Shown in pieces: positions 51,940 through 61,509 of a stretch of 64,000 bases of DNA. The notes under the pieces were generated by a model. The model saw nothing but the letters and a program-made list of their open reading frames with translations, did no database searches and was not told the DNA's origin. Where the stretch lies: assembly GCF_001952935.1 (NCBI RefSeq), contig NZ_CP018319.1, forward strand, positions 3,802,001 through 3,866,000, given 5' to 3'. Made by a program: the position numbers and the translations under genes. Source of the stretch: Pseudomonas frederiksbergensis (GTDB lineage: Bacteria; Pseudomonadota; Gammaproteobacteria; Pseudomonadales; Pseudomonadaceae). Position 1 is the stretch's first letter; each line of letters begins with the position of its first letter.

Positions 51940-53553
51940 TCAGGCCTCGAGGCCGAGGATGTCGCGGGCCACGGCTTCTGCAATCCGAATCCCGTCGACG
52001 CCCGCCGACAGAATCCCGCCCGCATAACCCGCGCCTTCACCCGCCGGGAACAAGCCTTTCACGTTCAGGCTCTGCATCGACTCGTCACGGGTAATCCGCA
52101 GTGGCGACGACGTACGGGTCTCGATCCCGGTCAACACCGCGTCGTGCAGCGAGTAACCGCGAATCTGCTTCTCGAACGCCGGCAATGCTTCGCGAATGGC
52201 TTCGATGGCGAACGCCGGCAAGGCCAACGCCAGATCACCCAAGGCAACGCCTGGTTTGTAGGACGGTTCAACGCTGCCCAGTTCGGTGGACGGCTTGCCG
52301 GCAATGAAGTCGCCGACCAGTTGCGCCGGCGCTTCGTAGTTGCTGCCGCCCAGCACATAGGCGTGGGATTCAAGGCGCTCCTGCAACTCGATACCCGCCA
52401 GCGGGCCGCCCGGGTAATCGACTTCCGGGGTGATCCCGACGACGATCCCGGAGTTGGCGTTGCGCTCGTTACGCGAGTATTGGCTCATGCCGTTGGTGAC
52501 CACGCGGCCCGGCTCGGACGTCGCCGCCACCACGGTGCCGCCTGGGCACATGCAGAAGCTGTAGACCGAACGGCCGTTGCTGGCGTGGTGCACCAGTTTG
52601 TAGTCCGCAGCGCCGAGTTTCGGGTGCCCGGCGTATTTGCCCAAGCGGGCGCGGTCGATCAGCGATTGCGGGTGCTCGATGCGGAAACCCACCGAGAACG
52701 GCTTGGCTTCCATGAACACACCACGGCCATGCAGCATGCGGAAGGTATCGCGGGCACTGTGGCCGAGGGCCAGGATCACGTGTTTCGAGTGGATCTGCTC
52801 GCCGCCATTGAGCTCGACGCCGACCAGTTGGCCGTCCTCGATCAAGACGTCGGTTACGCGCTGCTGGAAGCGCACTTCGCCACCCAACGCGCGAATTTGC
52901 TCACGCATGTTTTCCACAACACCGGTCAGACGGAACGTACCGATGTGCGGTTTGCTGACGTAGAGGATTTCTTCCGGCGCACCCGCCTTGACGAACTCGT
53001 GCAGGACTTTGCGACCGATGAATTTCGGGTCCTTGATCTGGCTGTAAAGCTTGCCGTCAGAGAACGTCCCCGCGCCGCCTTCGCCAAATTGCACGTTGGA
53101 TTCCGGGTTAAGCACGCTTTTACGCCACAGACCCCAAGTGTCCTTGGTGCGCTGACGCACTTCGGTGCCGCGCTCGAGGATGATCGGCTTGAAGCCCATT
53201 TGCGCCAGCAGCAGCCCGGCGAAAATCCCGCACGGACCGAAGCCCACGACGACGGGACGTTGCTCAAGATCAGCCGGCGCCTGGCCGACCACTTTGTAGC
53301 TGACATCCGGCGCCACGTTGACGTTACGGTCATCGGCGAACGTGTGCAGCACCGTTGCCTCATCGCGAACGTTGAGGTCGATGGTGTAGATGAAGCACAG
53401 TTCGGAGGACTTTTTGCGCGCATCGTAGCTGCGCTTGAACAAGGTGAAATCGAGCAGGTCATCACTGGTGATGCCCAGGCGCTGCACGATGGCAGGGCGC
53501 AGGTCTTCTTCGGGATGGTCGATCGGCAGCTTGAGTTCGGTGATTCGTAACAT
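51940..53553 (-). CDS. FAD-dependent dehydrogenase (COG2509 family)
   Basis: A 537-residue protein. An N-terminal alpha/beta domain (about 1-95, FTLFKRSYDARKKSSELCFIY) is followed by a FAD Rossmann fold with VVVGFGPCGIFAGLLLAQMG and ERG. NVQFGEGGAGTFSDGKLYSQI and GYAGGILSAGVDGIRIAEAVA are family hallmarks. Substrate unknown; related proteins are predicted oxidoreductases. Cytoplasmic. Confidence 0.9.
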   Translation of the reverse strand: MLRITELKLPIDHPEEDLRPAIVQRLGITSDDLLDFTLFKRSYDARKKSSELCFIYTIDLNVRDEATVLHTFADDRNVNVAPDVSYKVVGQAPADLEQRPVVVGFGPCGIFAGLLLAQMGFKPIILERGTEVRQRTKDTWGLWRKSVLNPESNVQFGEGGAGTFSDGKLYSQIKDPKFIGRKVLHEFVKAGAPEEILYVSKPHIGTFRLTGVVENMREQIRALGGEVRFQQRVTDVLIEDGQLVGVELNGGEQIHSKHVILALGHSARDTFRMLHGRGVFMEAKPFSVGFRIEHPQSLIDRARLGKYAGHPKLGAADYKLVHHASNGRSVYSFCMCPGGTVVAATSEPGRVVTNGMSQYSRNERNANSGIVVGITPEVDYPGGPLAGIELQERLESHAYVLGGSNYEAPAQLVGDFIAGKPSTELGSVEPSYKPGVALGDLALALPAFAIEAIREALPAFEKQIRGYSLHDAVLTGIETRTSSPLRITRDESMQSLNVKGLFPAGEGAGYAGGILSAGVDGIRIAEAVARDILGLEA

Positions 53554-53648
53554 GACAGGATCCGGTTCGCGGGGCGCACAACTGCGCCAAGGCGTTTGAA
53601 GCCCGCGATTATAAGCCTCAAAGAATGATTCCCGTGAGGCTAAAACGA

Positions 53649-54302
53649 TCAGTCGTTACGCGATCCGCCGAAATACCCGCAGCCACGCTGAACCTGGCCG
53701 TCGACGCGCAGTTCGGCGCTCATGTGCTGGACGCTGCCGGTGCTGCTGTCGACGCAACGTTGCGGCGCGACCCACAATTCGATGTGCTGGTTATTGGCTT
53801 CGGTACTGAGATTGAAGCGGCCATCGCCCAATTGTTCTTCAACGTAGGGCACGGCCAATGGCGGCTGACCGGCGCGTTCGATGACCATGCCTTTGCCGCT
53901 GACTTTCACGTTCCACTCAGGCCCGTGGCCGGCGGCGCGCAGGATAAGCAATTTGAAATTCGGATCGTTGCACGCGGTGCCCGAGCGCTCGACGCGGTAC
54001 AGCTGCGCAAGATCCAGGCGACTATCGACGACCTGTCCGCGTACGTCAGCAAACAGCTTGCCCTGGTCATCGGCCAGGGTCGCGGCCTCTTGCAGGACAC
54101 TGGTGCCGCCGGTGTCGTTGACCACATAACTGCGCTGTTCATTGCACGGCTGGAACAACAGTTTGCCGTCGGCCGCCAGCAATTGGCCCTGCATGCGGGT
54201 CTGGCCCACGTGGGAGGCACTTTCACGCGGGCCGTCGAGCAACTGGCAAGCGGCGAACAACGGAAGCAGGGCAACAAGGACTAAGGAACGGGCAACACGC
54301 AT
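53649..54302 (-). CDS. COG3650-like lipoprotein
   Basis: A 217-residue protein with lipobox LFAAC (Cys 19). Two lipocalin/META-like beta repeats: LLFQPCNEQRSYVV and LFADVRGQVVD, then YGGS-like C-terminal CGYFGGS. The paired cysteines in the C-terminal half (CVDSS; GCGYF) may form a disulfide. Probably an outer-membrane lipoprotein of unknown role. Confidence 0.75.
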   Translation of the reverse strand: MRVARSLVLVALLPLFAACQLLDGPRESASHVGQTRMQGQLLAADGKLLFQPCNEQRSYVVNDTGGTSVLQEAATLADDQGKLFADVRGQVVDSRLDLAQLYRVERSGTACNDPNFKLLILRAAGHGPEWNVKVSGKGMVIERAGQPPLAVPYVEEQLGDGRFNLSTEANNQHIELWVAPQRCVDSSTGSVQHMSAELRVDGQVQRGCGYFGGSRND

Positions 54303-54361
54303 CTTTGAGTCTCCAGACAAGTGCCGCCACGTTACTCAGCCTAACCGTTCATCACAAGGGT

Positions 54362-54961
54362 TTAGCCCACGTGAAAGGTCTGGCCTGTTTGCAGGCCTTC
54401 CACACTTTTGGCGTAGGCCAATGCCACATCGGCCGCCAGAACCGGTTTGTAACCCCGGAAATACGGCGCGTATTTACCCATGGCTTCGACCAGTACGTTC
54501 GGGCTCACCGAATTGACGCGCAGGCCGCGAGGCAGTTCGATCGCTGCGGCGCGGACGAAGCTGTCCAGGGCGCCATTGACCAGCGCTGCCGAGGCGCCGC
54601 TGCGAATCGGGTCGTGGCTGAGCACGCCGGTGGTGAAGGTGAACGAGGCGCCGTCGTTGGCGTACTCGCGGCCGATCAGCAGCAGATTGACCTGGCCCAT
54701 CAACTTGTCTTTCAGGCCCAGCGCGAAGCTTTCTTCGGTCATTTCACCGAGGGGGGCGAAGGTCACGTTGCCGGCGGCGCAGACCAGAGCATCGAATTTG
54801 CCGGTTTGCTCGAGCAGTTTGCGAATCGAAGCGCTGTCGCTGATATCCACATGGAAGTCACCGCTGTTGCGGCCGATACGGATGATCTCGTGACGCTCGG
54901 ACAGCTCCTTGTCGACCGCCGAACCGATGGTGCCGCCTGCGCCTATCAAAAGAATTTTCAT
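54362..54961 (-). CDS. Short-chain dehydrogenase/reductase
   Basis: A 199-residue compact SDR. The nucleotide-binding motif is GAGGTIGSAV (about 7-16). The classical Ser-Tyr-Lys triad is not clearly present: TTGVLSHDPIRSGASAALVNGAL replaces the usual YxxxK with a divergent segment, so activity may be atypical. An AAGGAA site precedes the ATG at 54961. Divergent from a LysR regulator, its likely controller. Confidence 0.87.
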   Translation of the reverse strand: MKILLIGAGGTIGSAVDKELSERHEIIRIGRNSGDFHVDISDSASIRKLLEQTGKFDALVCAAGNVTFAPLGEMTEESFALGLKDKLMGQVNLLLIGREYANDGASFTFTTGVLSHDPIRSGASAALVNGALDSFVRAAAIELPRGLRVNSVSPNVLVEAMGKYAPYFRGYKPVLAADVALAYAKSVEGLQTGQTFHVG

Positions 54962-55066
54962 GCTGCTGTTCCTTGAGTGGATTGAAAGAGGCTTCAGTCT
55001 AGAGTGGTTTTTTCCATCGATAAGCGCGCTAATAGGCAACCTTTGGTTTTCAAATGGAAACAATCC

Positions 55067-55981
55067 ATGAGCGAAATGGATGATCTGGCGGCGTTCGCGA
55101 TATTGATTGAAGCAGGGAGTTTCACCTTGGCGGCGCAGCAGTTGGGGTGCAGCAAAGGTCAGTTGTCCAAGCGCATCAGCCAACTGGAATCGCGGTTTTC
55201 GGTGGTGCTGCTGCAACGCACCACCCGCCGTTTGAGCCTGACCGCTGCCGGGGCGGCGTTGTTGCCGCAAGCCCAGGCGCTCGTCGTCCAGGTCGAGAGG
55301 GCGCGTCAGGCATTGGCGCGGCTGAAGGACGACATGGCCGGGCCGGTACGCATGACGGTTCCGGTATCGCTGGGGGAAACCTTCTTCGATGGCTTGTTGC
55401 TGGAGTTTTCTGGCAAGTACCCCGAAGTGCAGATCGAGCTGGACCTGAGCAACGACTACCGTGACTTGACACGCGACGGGTTTGATCTGGCGGTTCGTTC
55501 CGAGGTAGGTAATGACGAGCGCCTGGTGGCCCGACCGCTGTTGGCCTGGCACGAAATGACCTGCGCCAGCCCGGCTTACCTTGAGCAATACGGCGAACCG
55601 TTGACACCGCAGGCCCTCGCTGACCATCGCTGTCTGCTCAACAGTCACTACAGCGGTCGCGAAGAGTGGCTCTATCACCAGCAACATGAATTGTTGCGGG
55701 TGCGCGTGTCGGGACCGTTCGCCAGCAACCATTACAGCCTGCTGAAAAAAGCCGCACTGGCCAGCGCCGGCATTGCGCGGTTGCCGTCCTACCTGCTGCA
55801 AGCGGAGTTGGCTGACGGTCGTTTGCGCTGGCTCCTGCGTGACTATCAGACCCGCCGCATGCCGATGTACCTGGTGCATCCGTATCAGGGCGGTTTGCCA
55901 AAGCGTACGCAGGTGTTGGCGGACTATTTGATTGGCTGGTTCAAGCGCAGCGGCGAAGCGCTGGATCGGCTCCCACGATAA
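55067..55981 (+). CDS. LysR-family transcriptional regulator
   Basis: A 304-residue regulator. The N-terminal HTH (MDDLAAFAILIEAGSFTLAA, LGCSKGQLSKRISQLE) and the effector-binding domain (about 95-300) belong to the CrgA/DmlR-like subgroup. It is divergent from the SDR gene with about 105 bases between starts, a typical LysR-target arrangement. An earlier in-frame codon at 55004 is less likely because the HTH start fits M at 55067. Confidence 0.9.
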   Translation: MSEMDDLAAFAILIEAGSFTLAAQQLGCSKGQLSKRISQLESRFSVVLLQRTTRRLSLTAAGAALLPQAQALVVQVERARQALARLKDDMAGPVRMTVPVSLGETFFDGLLLEFSGKYPEVQIELDLSNDYRDLTRDGFDLAVRSEVGNDERLVARPLLAWHEMTCASPAYLEQYGEPLTPQALADHRCLLNSHYSGREEWLYHQQHELLRVRVSGPFASNHYSLLKKAALASAGIARLPSYLLQAELADGRLRWLLRDYQTRRMPMYLVHPYQGGLPKRTQVLADYLIGWFKRSGEALDRLPR

Positions 55982-55999
55982 CGTCGACCCCACACAGAC

Positions 56000-56093
56000 C
56001 CTGTGGGAGCGGGCTTGCTCGCGAAGGCAGTGGGTCAGTCACATCAATGTTGCCTGACCTGCCGCCTTCGCGAGCAAGCCCGCTCCCACATTG
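56000..56093. repeat. REP pair
   Basis: Inverted CTGTGGGAGCGGGCTTGCTCGCGAAGG elements between the convergent LysR and braG genes. Confidence 0.9.
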
Positions 56094-56126
56094 GATCTCC
56101 ATTGTCATGGGGGTTGTGTCAGGCAT

Positions 56127-56154
56127 AAAAAAACGGCCCGAAGGCCGTTTTTTG
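56127..56154 (-). terminator. Terminator of the bra operon
   Basis: AAAAAAACGGCC-CGAA-GGCCGTTTTTT, just after the braG stop on the minus strand. Confidence 0.88.
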
Positions 56155-56168
56155 TTTACCGCAAAGAC

Positions 56169-56870
56169 TCAACCACCCAGGTACGCTTCACGTACTTTCG
56201 GGTCGGTCAGCAGCGCTTCCCCAGTCCCTGTCATCACCACCCGGCCGTTCTCCAGAACGTACGCACGGTCGGCGATTTTCAGCGCCTGGTTGGCGTTCTG
56301 CTCCACCAGAAACACCGTCACGCCATCCTTGCGCAGCTGTTCGATGATGTCGAAGATCTGCTGGATGATGATCGGGGCCAGGCCCAGTGAAGGTTCGTCG
56401 AGCAGCAACAGCTTGGGTTTGCTCATCAGCGCACGGCCGATGGCGAGCATTTGCTGTTCGCCGCCGGACATGGTGCCGCCGCGTTGGGCGAAGCGTTCTT
56501 TCAGGCGTGGGAAAAGTTCGAGGACTTTGTCCATCTGTTCCTGATAATCGCCTTTGTCGGTGAAGAACCCGCCCATGGCGAGGTTTTCTTCCACGGTCAG
56601 ACGGGCAAACACCCGGCGACCTTCCGGCACGACAGCGATGCTCTTGCGCATGATCTGCGAGGAACTCTGACCGACCAATTCCTCACCCATGTAGCGGATG
56701 CTGCCGCTGTGGGCTTGCGGCGAACCGCAGAGCGTCATCAGCAGGGTCGATTTGCCGGCACCGTTGGCGCCGATCAGGGTCACGATCTCGCCCTGGCGGA
56801 CTTCGACGTTGACGCTGTGCAGGGCCTGGATCTTGCCGTAGAAGGTGGAAACGTTTTCGAATTGCAGCAT
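56169..56870 (-). CDS. braG: Branched-chain amino acid ABC transporter ATPase (LivF/BraG)
   Basis: A 233-residue ATPase: Walker A GANGAGKST, signature MSGGEQQMLAIGRAL, Walker B LLLLDEPSLGLAP. It starts at the base after the braF stop. Drives uptake of leucine, isoleucine and valine. Confidence 0.95.
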   Translation of the reverse strand: MLQFENVSTFYGKIQALHSVNVEVRQGEIVTLIGANGAGKSTLLMTLCGSPQAHSGSIRYMGEELVGQSSSQIMRKSIAVVPEGRRVFARLTVEENLAMGGFFTDKGDYQEQMDKVLELFPRLKERFAQRGGTMSGGEQQMLAIGRALMSKPKLLLLDEPSLGLAPIIIQQIFDIIEQLRKDGVTVFLVEQNANQALKIADRAYVLENGRVVMTGTGEALLTDPKVREAYLGG

Positions 56871-57638
56871 TTACGCTTCCCCCAGGTAGGCTTTGATCAC
56901 TTCGGGATTGTCGCGGATCTGTTCCGGCGTGCCGTCGGCCAGAGGCGTGCCCTGGTTGATCACGACGATGTGGTCGGAAATGCTCATGACCAGTTTCATG
57001 TCGTGTTCGATCAGCAGCACGGTGACGTTGTGCTCTTCACGCAACATGCTGATCAGTGCCTTCAGGTCTTCGGTTTCCTTCGGGTTCAGGCCAGCGGCCG
57101 GTTCGTCGAGCATGAGGATCCGCGGGCGGGTCATCATGCAGCGAGCGATTTCCAGACGCCGTTGCTGACCGTAGGCCAGGGTGCCGGCCGGACGGTTGGC
57201 GAATGCCTTGAGGTTGACCTTGTCCAGCCAGAACTCGGCGAACTCCATGGCCTCGCGTTCGCTCTTGCGGAACGCCGGGGTCTTGAACAGACCGGCCAGG
57301 AAGTTGGTGTTCAGGTGACGGTGCTGGGCGATCAAGAGGTTCTCGACCGCGGTCATGTCCTTGAACAACCGCACGTTCTGGAAAGTCCGCACCACGCCTT
57401 TGAGGGCGATCTTGTGGCCGGGCAGGCCCTGGATCGGCTCGCCGTCCAGCAAGATGCTGCCGCCACTTGGCTGGTAGAAACCGGTCAGGCAGTTGAACAC
57501 GGTGGTCTTGCCGGCGCCGTTAGGGCCGATCAGTGCCACCACCTGTTTTTCCTTCACGCTCAAGGCTACGCCGTTGACCGCCAGCAAGCCGCCGAAGCGC
57601 ATGCTCAGATTTTCGACTTTAAGGATCTCGCGGCTCAT
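56871..57638 (-). CDS. braF: Branched-chain amino acid ABC transporter ATPase (LivG/BraF)
   Basis: A 255-residue ATPase: Walker A GPNGAGKTT, signature LAYGQQRRLEIARC, Walker B RILMLDEPAAGLNP, and the C-terminal extension typical of LivG. Four-base overlap with braE. Confidence 0.95.
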   Translation of the reverse strand: MSREILKVENLSMRFGGLLAVNGVALSVKEKQVVALIGPNGAGKTTVFNCLTGFYQPSGGSILLDGEPIQGLPGHKIALKGVVRTFQNVRLFKDMTAVENLLIAQHRHLNTNFLAGLFKTPAFRKSEREAMEFAEFWLDKVNLKAFANRPAGTLAYGQQRRLEIARCMMTRPRILMLDEPAAGLNPKETEDLKALISMLREEHNVTVLLIEHDMKLVMSISDHIVVINQGTPLADGTPEQIRDNPEVIKAYLGEA

Positions 57639-58891
57639 TTGCGCAGCTCCATGTGAGGACGTTGCATGGGCAGCAGGCCTTGAGGACGCCAGATCATCAT
57701 CAGCACCATCAAGGCGCCGAACATCAACATGCGGTACTCACTGAACTCACGCATCATTTCAGGCAACAGGATCATCACCACGGCAGCCAGGATCACGCCC
57801 AGTTGCGAGCCCATGCCACCCAGTACCACGATGGCGAGAATGATCGCCGACTCGATGAAGGTGAAAGACTCCGGCGTCACCAGGCCCTGACGGGCGGCGA
57901 AGAAGCTGCCGGCAAAACCGGCGAAGCTGGCACCCAGGGTGAAGGCCGACAGCTTGATGACAGTAGGATTGAGACCCAATGCACGGCAGGCGATTTCGTC
58001 TTCACGCAGCGCTTCCCACGCGCGGCCCAGCGGCATGCGCAGCAAACGGTTGATGACGAACAGCGCAGCCAGTGCCAGGAACAATGCAACCAGGTAAAGG
58101 AAAATCACCTTGTTGATCGAGTTGTAGGCCAGGCCGAAGTATTCGTGGAAGGTCTGCATGCCTTCTGCCGCTTTACGTTCGAAGGTCAGGCCGAAGAACG
58201 TCGGTTTCTCGATGTTGCTGATGCCGTTCGGGCCACCGGTGAGGCCCGTCAGGTTACGCAGGAACAGTCGGATGATTTCACCGAAGCCCAGGGTCACGAT
58301 CGCCAGGTAGTCACCACGCAAACGCAGGACCGGGAAACCCAGCAGGAAGCCGAAGGTGGCCGCCATCAGGCCGGCGATCGGCAGGCAGATCCAGAAGCTC
58401 AAGCCGTAGTAATGCGACAGCAACGCATAACTGTAGGCACCGACGGCATAGAAGCCGACATACCCGAGGTCAAGCAGACCGGCCAGGCCGACCACGATGT
58501 TCAGGCCCAGGCCGAGCATCACGTAGATCAGCACCAGGGTGGCGATATCCACCGCCCCGCGAGAGCCGAAGAACGGCCACACCAGTGCGCCGGCGATCAA
58601 CGCAATGATGATCCAGCGCTGGGTGGTCGGCAGGGTCAGGAAGTTGCTGGCCTTGGCCGGAATCAGCGGCATGCTTGGCGAAGACCGCCAGGCCGAGCTG
58701 ATCTGTTGGTCGAACAGCACCCGCAGGAACATCAGCACCGAGCACACGGCGATGGTGATCAGGATTGCATCACTGGTGCCATGGACTTCGAGGTTGATAC
58801 CGACGATGGTCAGTTTCAGACCGAGTACCGGGTAGGCAACGGCCCACACCAACAAGGCGCTGAACAACGCCTGTTTAAGATTCCTAGTCAT
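57635..58891 (-). CDS. braE: Branched-chain amino acid ABC transporter permease (LivM/BraE)
   Basis: A 418-residue permease with an N-terminal extension (about 1-90) and the LivM core (LGLNIVVGLAGLLDLGYVGFYAVGAY). The EAA-like loop is RAWEALREDEIACRALGLNP. Overlaps braD and braF by four bases each. Confidence 0.95.
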   Translation of the reverse strand: MTRNLKQALFSALLVWAVAYPVLGLKLTIVGINLEVHGTSDAILITIAVCSVLMFLRVLFDQQISSAWRSSPSMPLIPAKASNFLTLPTTQRWIIIALIAGALVWPFFGSRGAVDIATLVLIYVMLGLGLNIVVGLAGLLDLGYVGFYAVGAYSYALLSHYYGLSFWICLPIAGLMAATFGFLLGFPVLRLRGDYLAIVTLGFGEIIRLFLRNLTGLTGGPNGISNIEKPTFFGLTFERKAAEGMQTFHEYFGLAYNSINKVIFLYLVALFLALAALFVINRLLRMPLGRAWEALREDEIACRALGLNPTVIKLSAFTLGASFAGFAGSFFAARQGLVTPESFTFIESAIILAIVVLGGMGSQLGVILAAVVMILLPEMMREFSEYRMLMFGALMVLMMIWRPQGLLPMQRPHMELRK

Positions 58892-59811
58892 ACTTTCTCA
58901 ACCTCCGGACGGCCCAACAGGCCGGTTGGCCGGAACAACAACACCAGAACCAATAGACCGAACGCCACGACGTCCTTGTACTGGTCGCCGAAGATATCGG
59001 CACCAAAGGCTTCCGCCACCCCAAGCACGATCCCGCCGAGCATGGCGCCGGGGATGCTGCCGATACCGCCCAGTACCGCTGCGGTGAAGGCCTTGAGGCC
59101 AACGAGGAAACCGGCGTTCGGGTTGATCACGCCATATTGCATGCTCAGCAACACCGCCGCGATGGCGGCCAGTGCGGCACCGATGACGAAGGTCAGGGCG
59201 ATGATGTTGTTGGTGTTGATACCCAAGAGGTTGGCCATCTTGATGTCTTCGGCACAGGCGCGGCAGGCGCGACCCAGGCGAGAGCGGGAGATGAACAGCG
59301 TCAGGCCGAGCATGGCGACCAGGGTCACCACGAACACCACGATTTGCATGTAGGAAATCAGCACTTCATGTGCGCCACCTGGCCCGATGGAGAAGTTGCC
59401 GGGGATCAGGTTGGGGATGGATTTGTCCTTGGAGTCTTGCGCCAGCAGAACCGTGTTCTGCAGGAAGATCGACATGCCGATGGCGGAAATCAGCGGGATC
59501 AGACGGTTGCTGCCGCGCAAAGGGCGGTAGGCGATCCGTTCGATGCTGTAACCGTAGGCACTGGTCACGACAATGGTCGCGAGGAAAGCGGCGGTCATCA
59601 ACAGTGGAACACTGTCGAGTCCCAGCATGGCCAGCCCGGCGATGGCGATAAACGCCACGTAGGAGCCGATCATGTACACCTCGCCGTGGGCGAAGTTGAT
59701 CATTCCAATGATGCCGTAAACCATCGTATAGCCGATGGCGATCAGGGCATACGTGCTGCCAATGGTCAGACCATTAACCAGCTGTTGGAAAAAGTGATAG
59801 ATGTCAGGCAT
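58888..59811 (-). CDS. braD: Branched-chain amino acid ABC transporter permease (LivH/BraD)
   Basis: A 307-residue permease: GSTYALIAIGYTMVYGIIGM at the N-terminus and LGRACRACAEDIKMANLLGI as the coupling loop. Partner of braE. Confidence 0.95.
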   Translation of the reverse strand: MPDIYHFFQQLVNGLTIGSTYALIAIGYTMVYGIIGMINFAHGEVYMIGSYVAFIAIAGLAMLGLDSVPLLMTAAFLATIVVTSAYGYSIERIAYRPLRGSNRLIPLISAIGMSIFLQNTVLLAQDSKDKSIPNLIPGNFSIGPGGAHEVLISYMQIVVFVVTLVAMLGLTLFISRSRLGRACRACAEDIKMANLLGINTNNIIALTFVIGAALAAIAAVLLSMQYGVINPNAGFLVGLKAFTAAVLGGIGSIPGAMLGGIVLGVAEAFGADIFGDQYKDVVAFGLLVLVLLFRPTGLLGRPEVEKV

Positions 59812-59990
59812 TACAGCGCTCCTAAAAACCTGATACGCATTTCACTGGTGGAGTCATTTTCCCGCTCGAGCCCCGTGGATCTGCATCCACTTCGAACGCG
59901 AGGTTTGCCAGCGAACCGCTGATGACGGTTTTGAGATTTTCAGGTGGGGAGACTGGCGGATCACGCCAGCGCGGCCCAATACGTTCGTAA

Positions 59991-60022
59991 AACAAAGCCC
60001 ACGGCACGCCGTGGGCTTTGTT
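59991..60022 (-). terminator. Intercistronic hairpin between braC and braD
   Basis: AAAGCCCACGGC and GCCGTGGGCTTT pair perfectly and are followed on the minus strand by a short T-run. Likely attenuates transcription after the binding-protein gene. The rest of 59812-60043 shows nothing else. Confidence 0.78.
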
Positions 60023-60043
60023 GGCAGTCAGTCAGGCAACGCC

Positions 60044-61171
60044 TTACTGAGGCTTGGCTTCAGTTTTAGGTTTGCCGAAGTGCCACTCGTAAACCACAAA
60101 TTTGAAGTCTTTCAGGTCGCCCTTGTCGTCGAAGCTCAGGTCGCCAGTCGGCGTCTTGAAGGTGCCTGCGTGGATAGCTTCAGCCACTTTGGCAGTGTCT
60201 TCGCTCTTGGCTGCCTTGATACCGTCGGCAATCACGGTCACCGCCGAGTAGGACGGGAACACGAACGGACCGCTCGGGTCTTCTTTCTTGGCTTTGAACG
60301 CGTCAGCCAGGGCAATGTTGGCCGGATCCTGGTCAAAGGATTTCGGCAGGGTCACCAGCAGACCTTCGGAAGCGTCTTTGGCGATCTGCGAAATGGAGTC
60401 GTTACCCACGCCTTCCGGACCCATGAACTTGGCTTTCAGGCCTTTTTCCTGGGCTTGACGCAGGATCAGGCCCAGCTCCGGGTGGTAGCCGCCGTAGTAG
60501 ACGAAGTCGACGTTGGCTTGCTTGAGCTTGGAGATCATCGAGGAGAAGTCTTTGTCGCCGGCGTTGATGCCTTCGAATACGGCAACCTTGACGTTTTTGC
60601 CTTCCAGGGTTTTCTTCACGGCGGTGGCGATGCCTTCACCGTATTGCTGTTTGTCGTGCAGGACAGCAACGATTTTCGGTTTTACGAAGTCGGCAATGTA
60701 GTTACCGGCGGCAGGGCCCTGGGCGCTGTCCAGACCGATGGTGCGGAACACCATTTTGTAACCACGGGAAGTGATGTCCGGGCTGGTGGCAGCCGGGGTG
60801 ATCATGATCACGCCTTCGTCTTCGTAAATGTCCGAAGCCGGTTGAGTGGAGCTGGAGCACAGGTGACCGACCACGAACTTGACGCCGTCGTTGACGACTT
60901 TGTTCGCGACCGCTACCGCTTGTTTTGGATCACAGGCGTCATCGTATTCCACGGCTTCGAGTTTCTTGCCGTCTACGCCGCCTTTGGCGTTGATCTGTTC
61001 GATGGCCATTTTGGCGCCACTGAACTGCATGTCGCCGTATTGGGCTACAGGGCCGGTTTTAGGGCCGGCGATGCCGATCTTGATGGTGTCAGCTGCGAAC
61101 GAATGGCTGGCAACCCCGGCCAGAACCATAGCGGCAAACAGTTTGGAAATCTGCTTAGTAGCCTTAGTCAT
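60044..61171 (-). CDS. braC: Branched-chain amino acid periplasmic binding protein (BraC/LivK)
   Basis: A 375-residue type I periplasmic binding protein with signal peptide (KLFAAMVLAGVASHSFA). IKIGIAGPKTGPVAQYGDM and VVGHLCSSSTQPASDIYEDE with the conserved ligand-site residues. Binds leucine/isoleucine/valine. First gene of braCDEFG. Confidence 0.95.
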   Translation of the reverse strand: MTKATKQISKLFAAMVLAGVASHSFAADTIKIGIAGPKTGPVAQYGDMQFSGAKMAIEQINAKGGVDGKKLEAVEYDDACDPKQAVAVANKVVNDGVKFVVGHLCSSSTQPASDIYEDEGVIMITPAATSPDITSRGYKMVFRTIGLDSAQGPAAGNYIADFVKPKIVAVLHDKQQYGEGIATAVKKTLEGKNVKVAVFEGINAGDKDFSSMISKLKQANVDFVYYGGYHPELGLILRQAQEKGLKAKFMGPEGVGNDSISQIAKDASEGLLVTLPKSFDQDPANIALADAFKAKKEDPSGPFVFPSYSAVTVIADGIKAAKSEDTAKVAEAIHAGTFKTPTGDLSFDDKGDLKDFKFVVYEWHFGKPKTEAKPQ

Positions 61172-61270
61172 AGTGCTCCACTCTTACTGTTGTAGTTTTT
61201 ATAGTCCTGGCGCCGTAGCAGCAGAACCGGGTCAGATATCTTCGATATCCTCCGGAAAATGCCCCCGGCA

Positions 61271-61286
61271 ACTGTACCGGTACAGT
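61271..61286. promoter_or_regulatory. Perfect palindrome upstream of braC
   Basis: ACTGTACCGGTACAGT is a perfect 16-base palindrome 100 bases before the braC start, in the 338-base gap between divergent braC and DUF2288. A binding site for a dimeric regulator is plausible. Not a standard LexA site (six rather than eight bases between CTGT and ACAG). Nothing else was recognised in this gap. Confidence 0.5.
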
Positions 61287-61509
61287 GTAGAGCGCCAATT
61301 GTTAGCCTGGGAAGCTGGCGCCAGGGGGCAAAACCAGAGGGTGTCGCTTTATTGAAAGAAAAAGACAGAATGGCGGCGGGGGTTATAGCTGAAATATCAG
61401 CAATCCTTGGCTTTCCTGCTGTTTTCAATCGGTAACTCAATTGCAGCCGGGTTTTTCTGCCAGAGCACCAACGTTATGATTACGTCGATTTCTTTTCCGG
61501 ACAGGACCC

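Noticed and set aside
51892..53550. Long frame antisense to the FAD oxidoreductase
   Set aside because: The minus-strand frame has FAD-binding motifs; the antisense one has none.
54962..55993. N-terminal extension of the SDR reading frame across the LysR gene
   Set aside because: The SDR fold begins at the ATG at 54961 with its own ribosome-binding site; the extension is antisense to LysR.
61271..61286. LexA box before braC
   Set aside because: The spacing between CTGT and ACAG is six, not eight, bases, and an SOS role for amino acid uptake is not expected.
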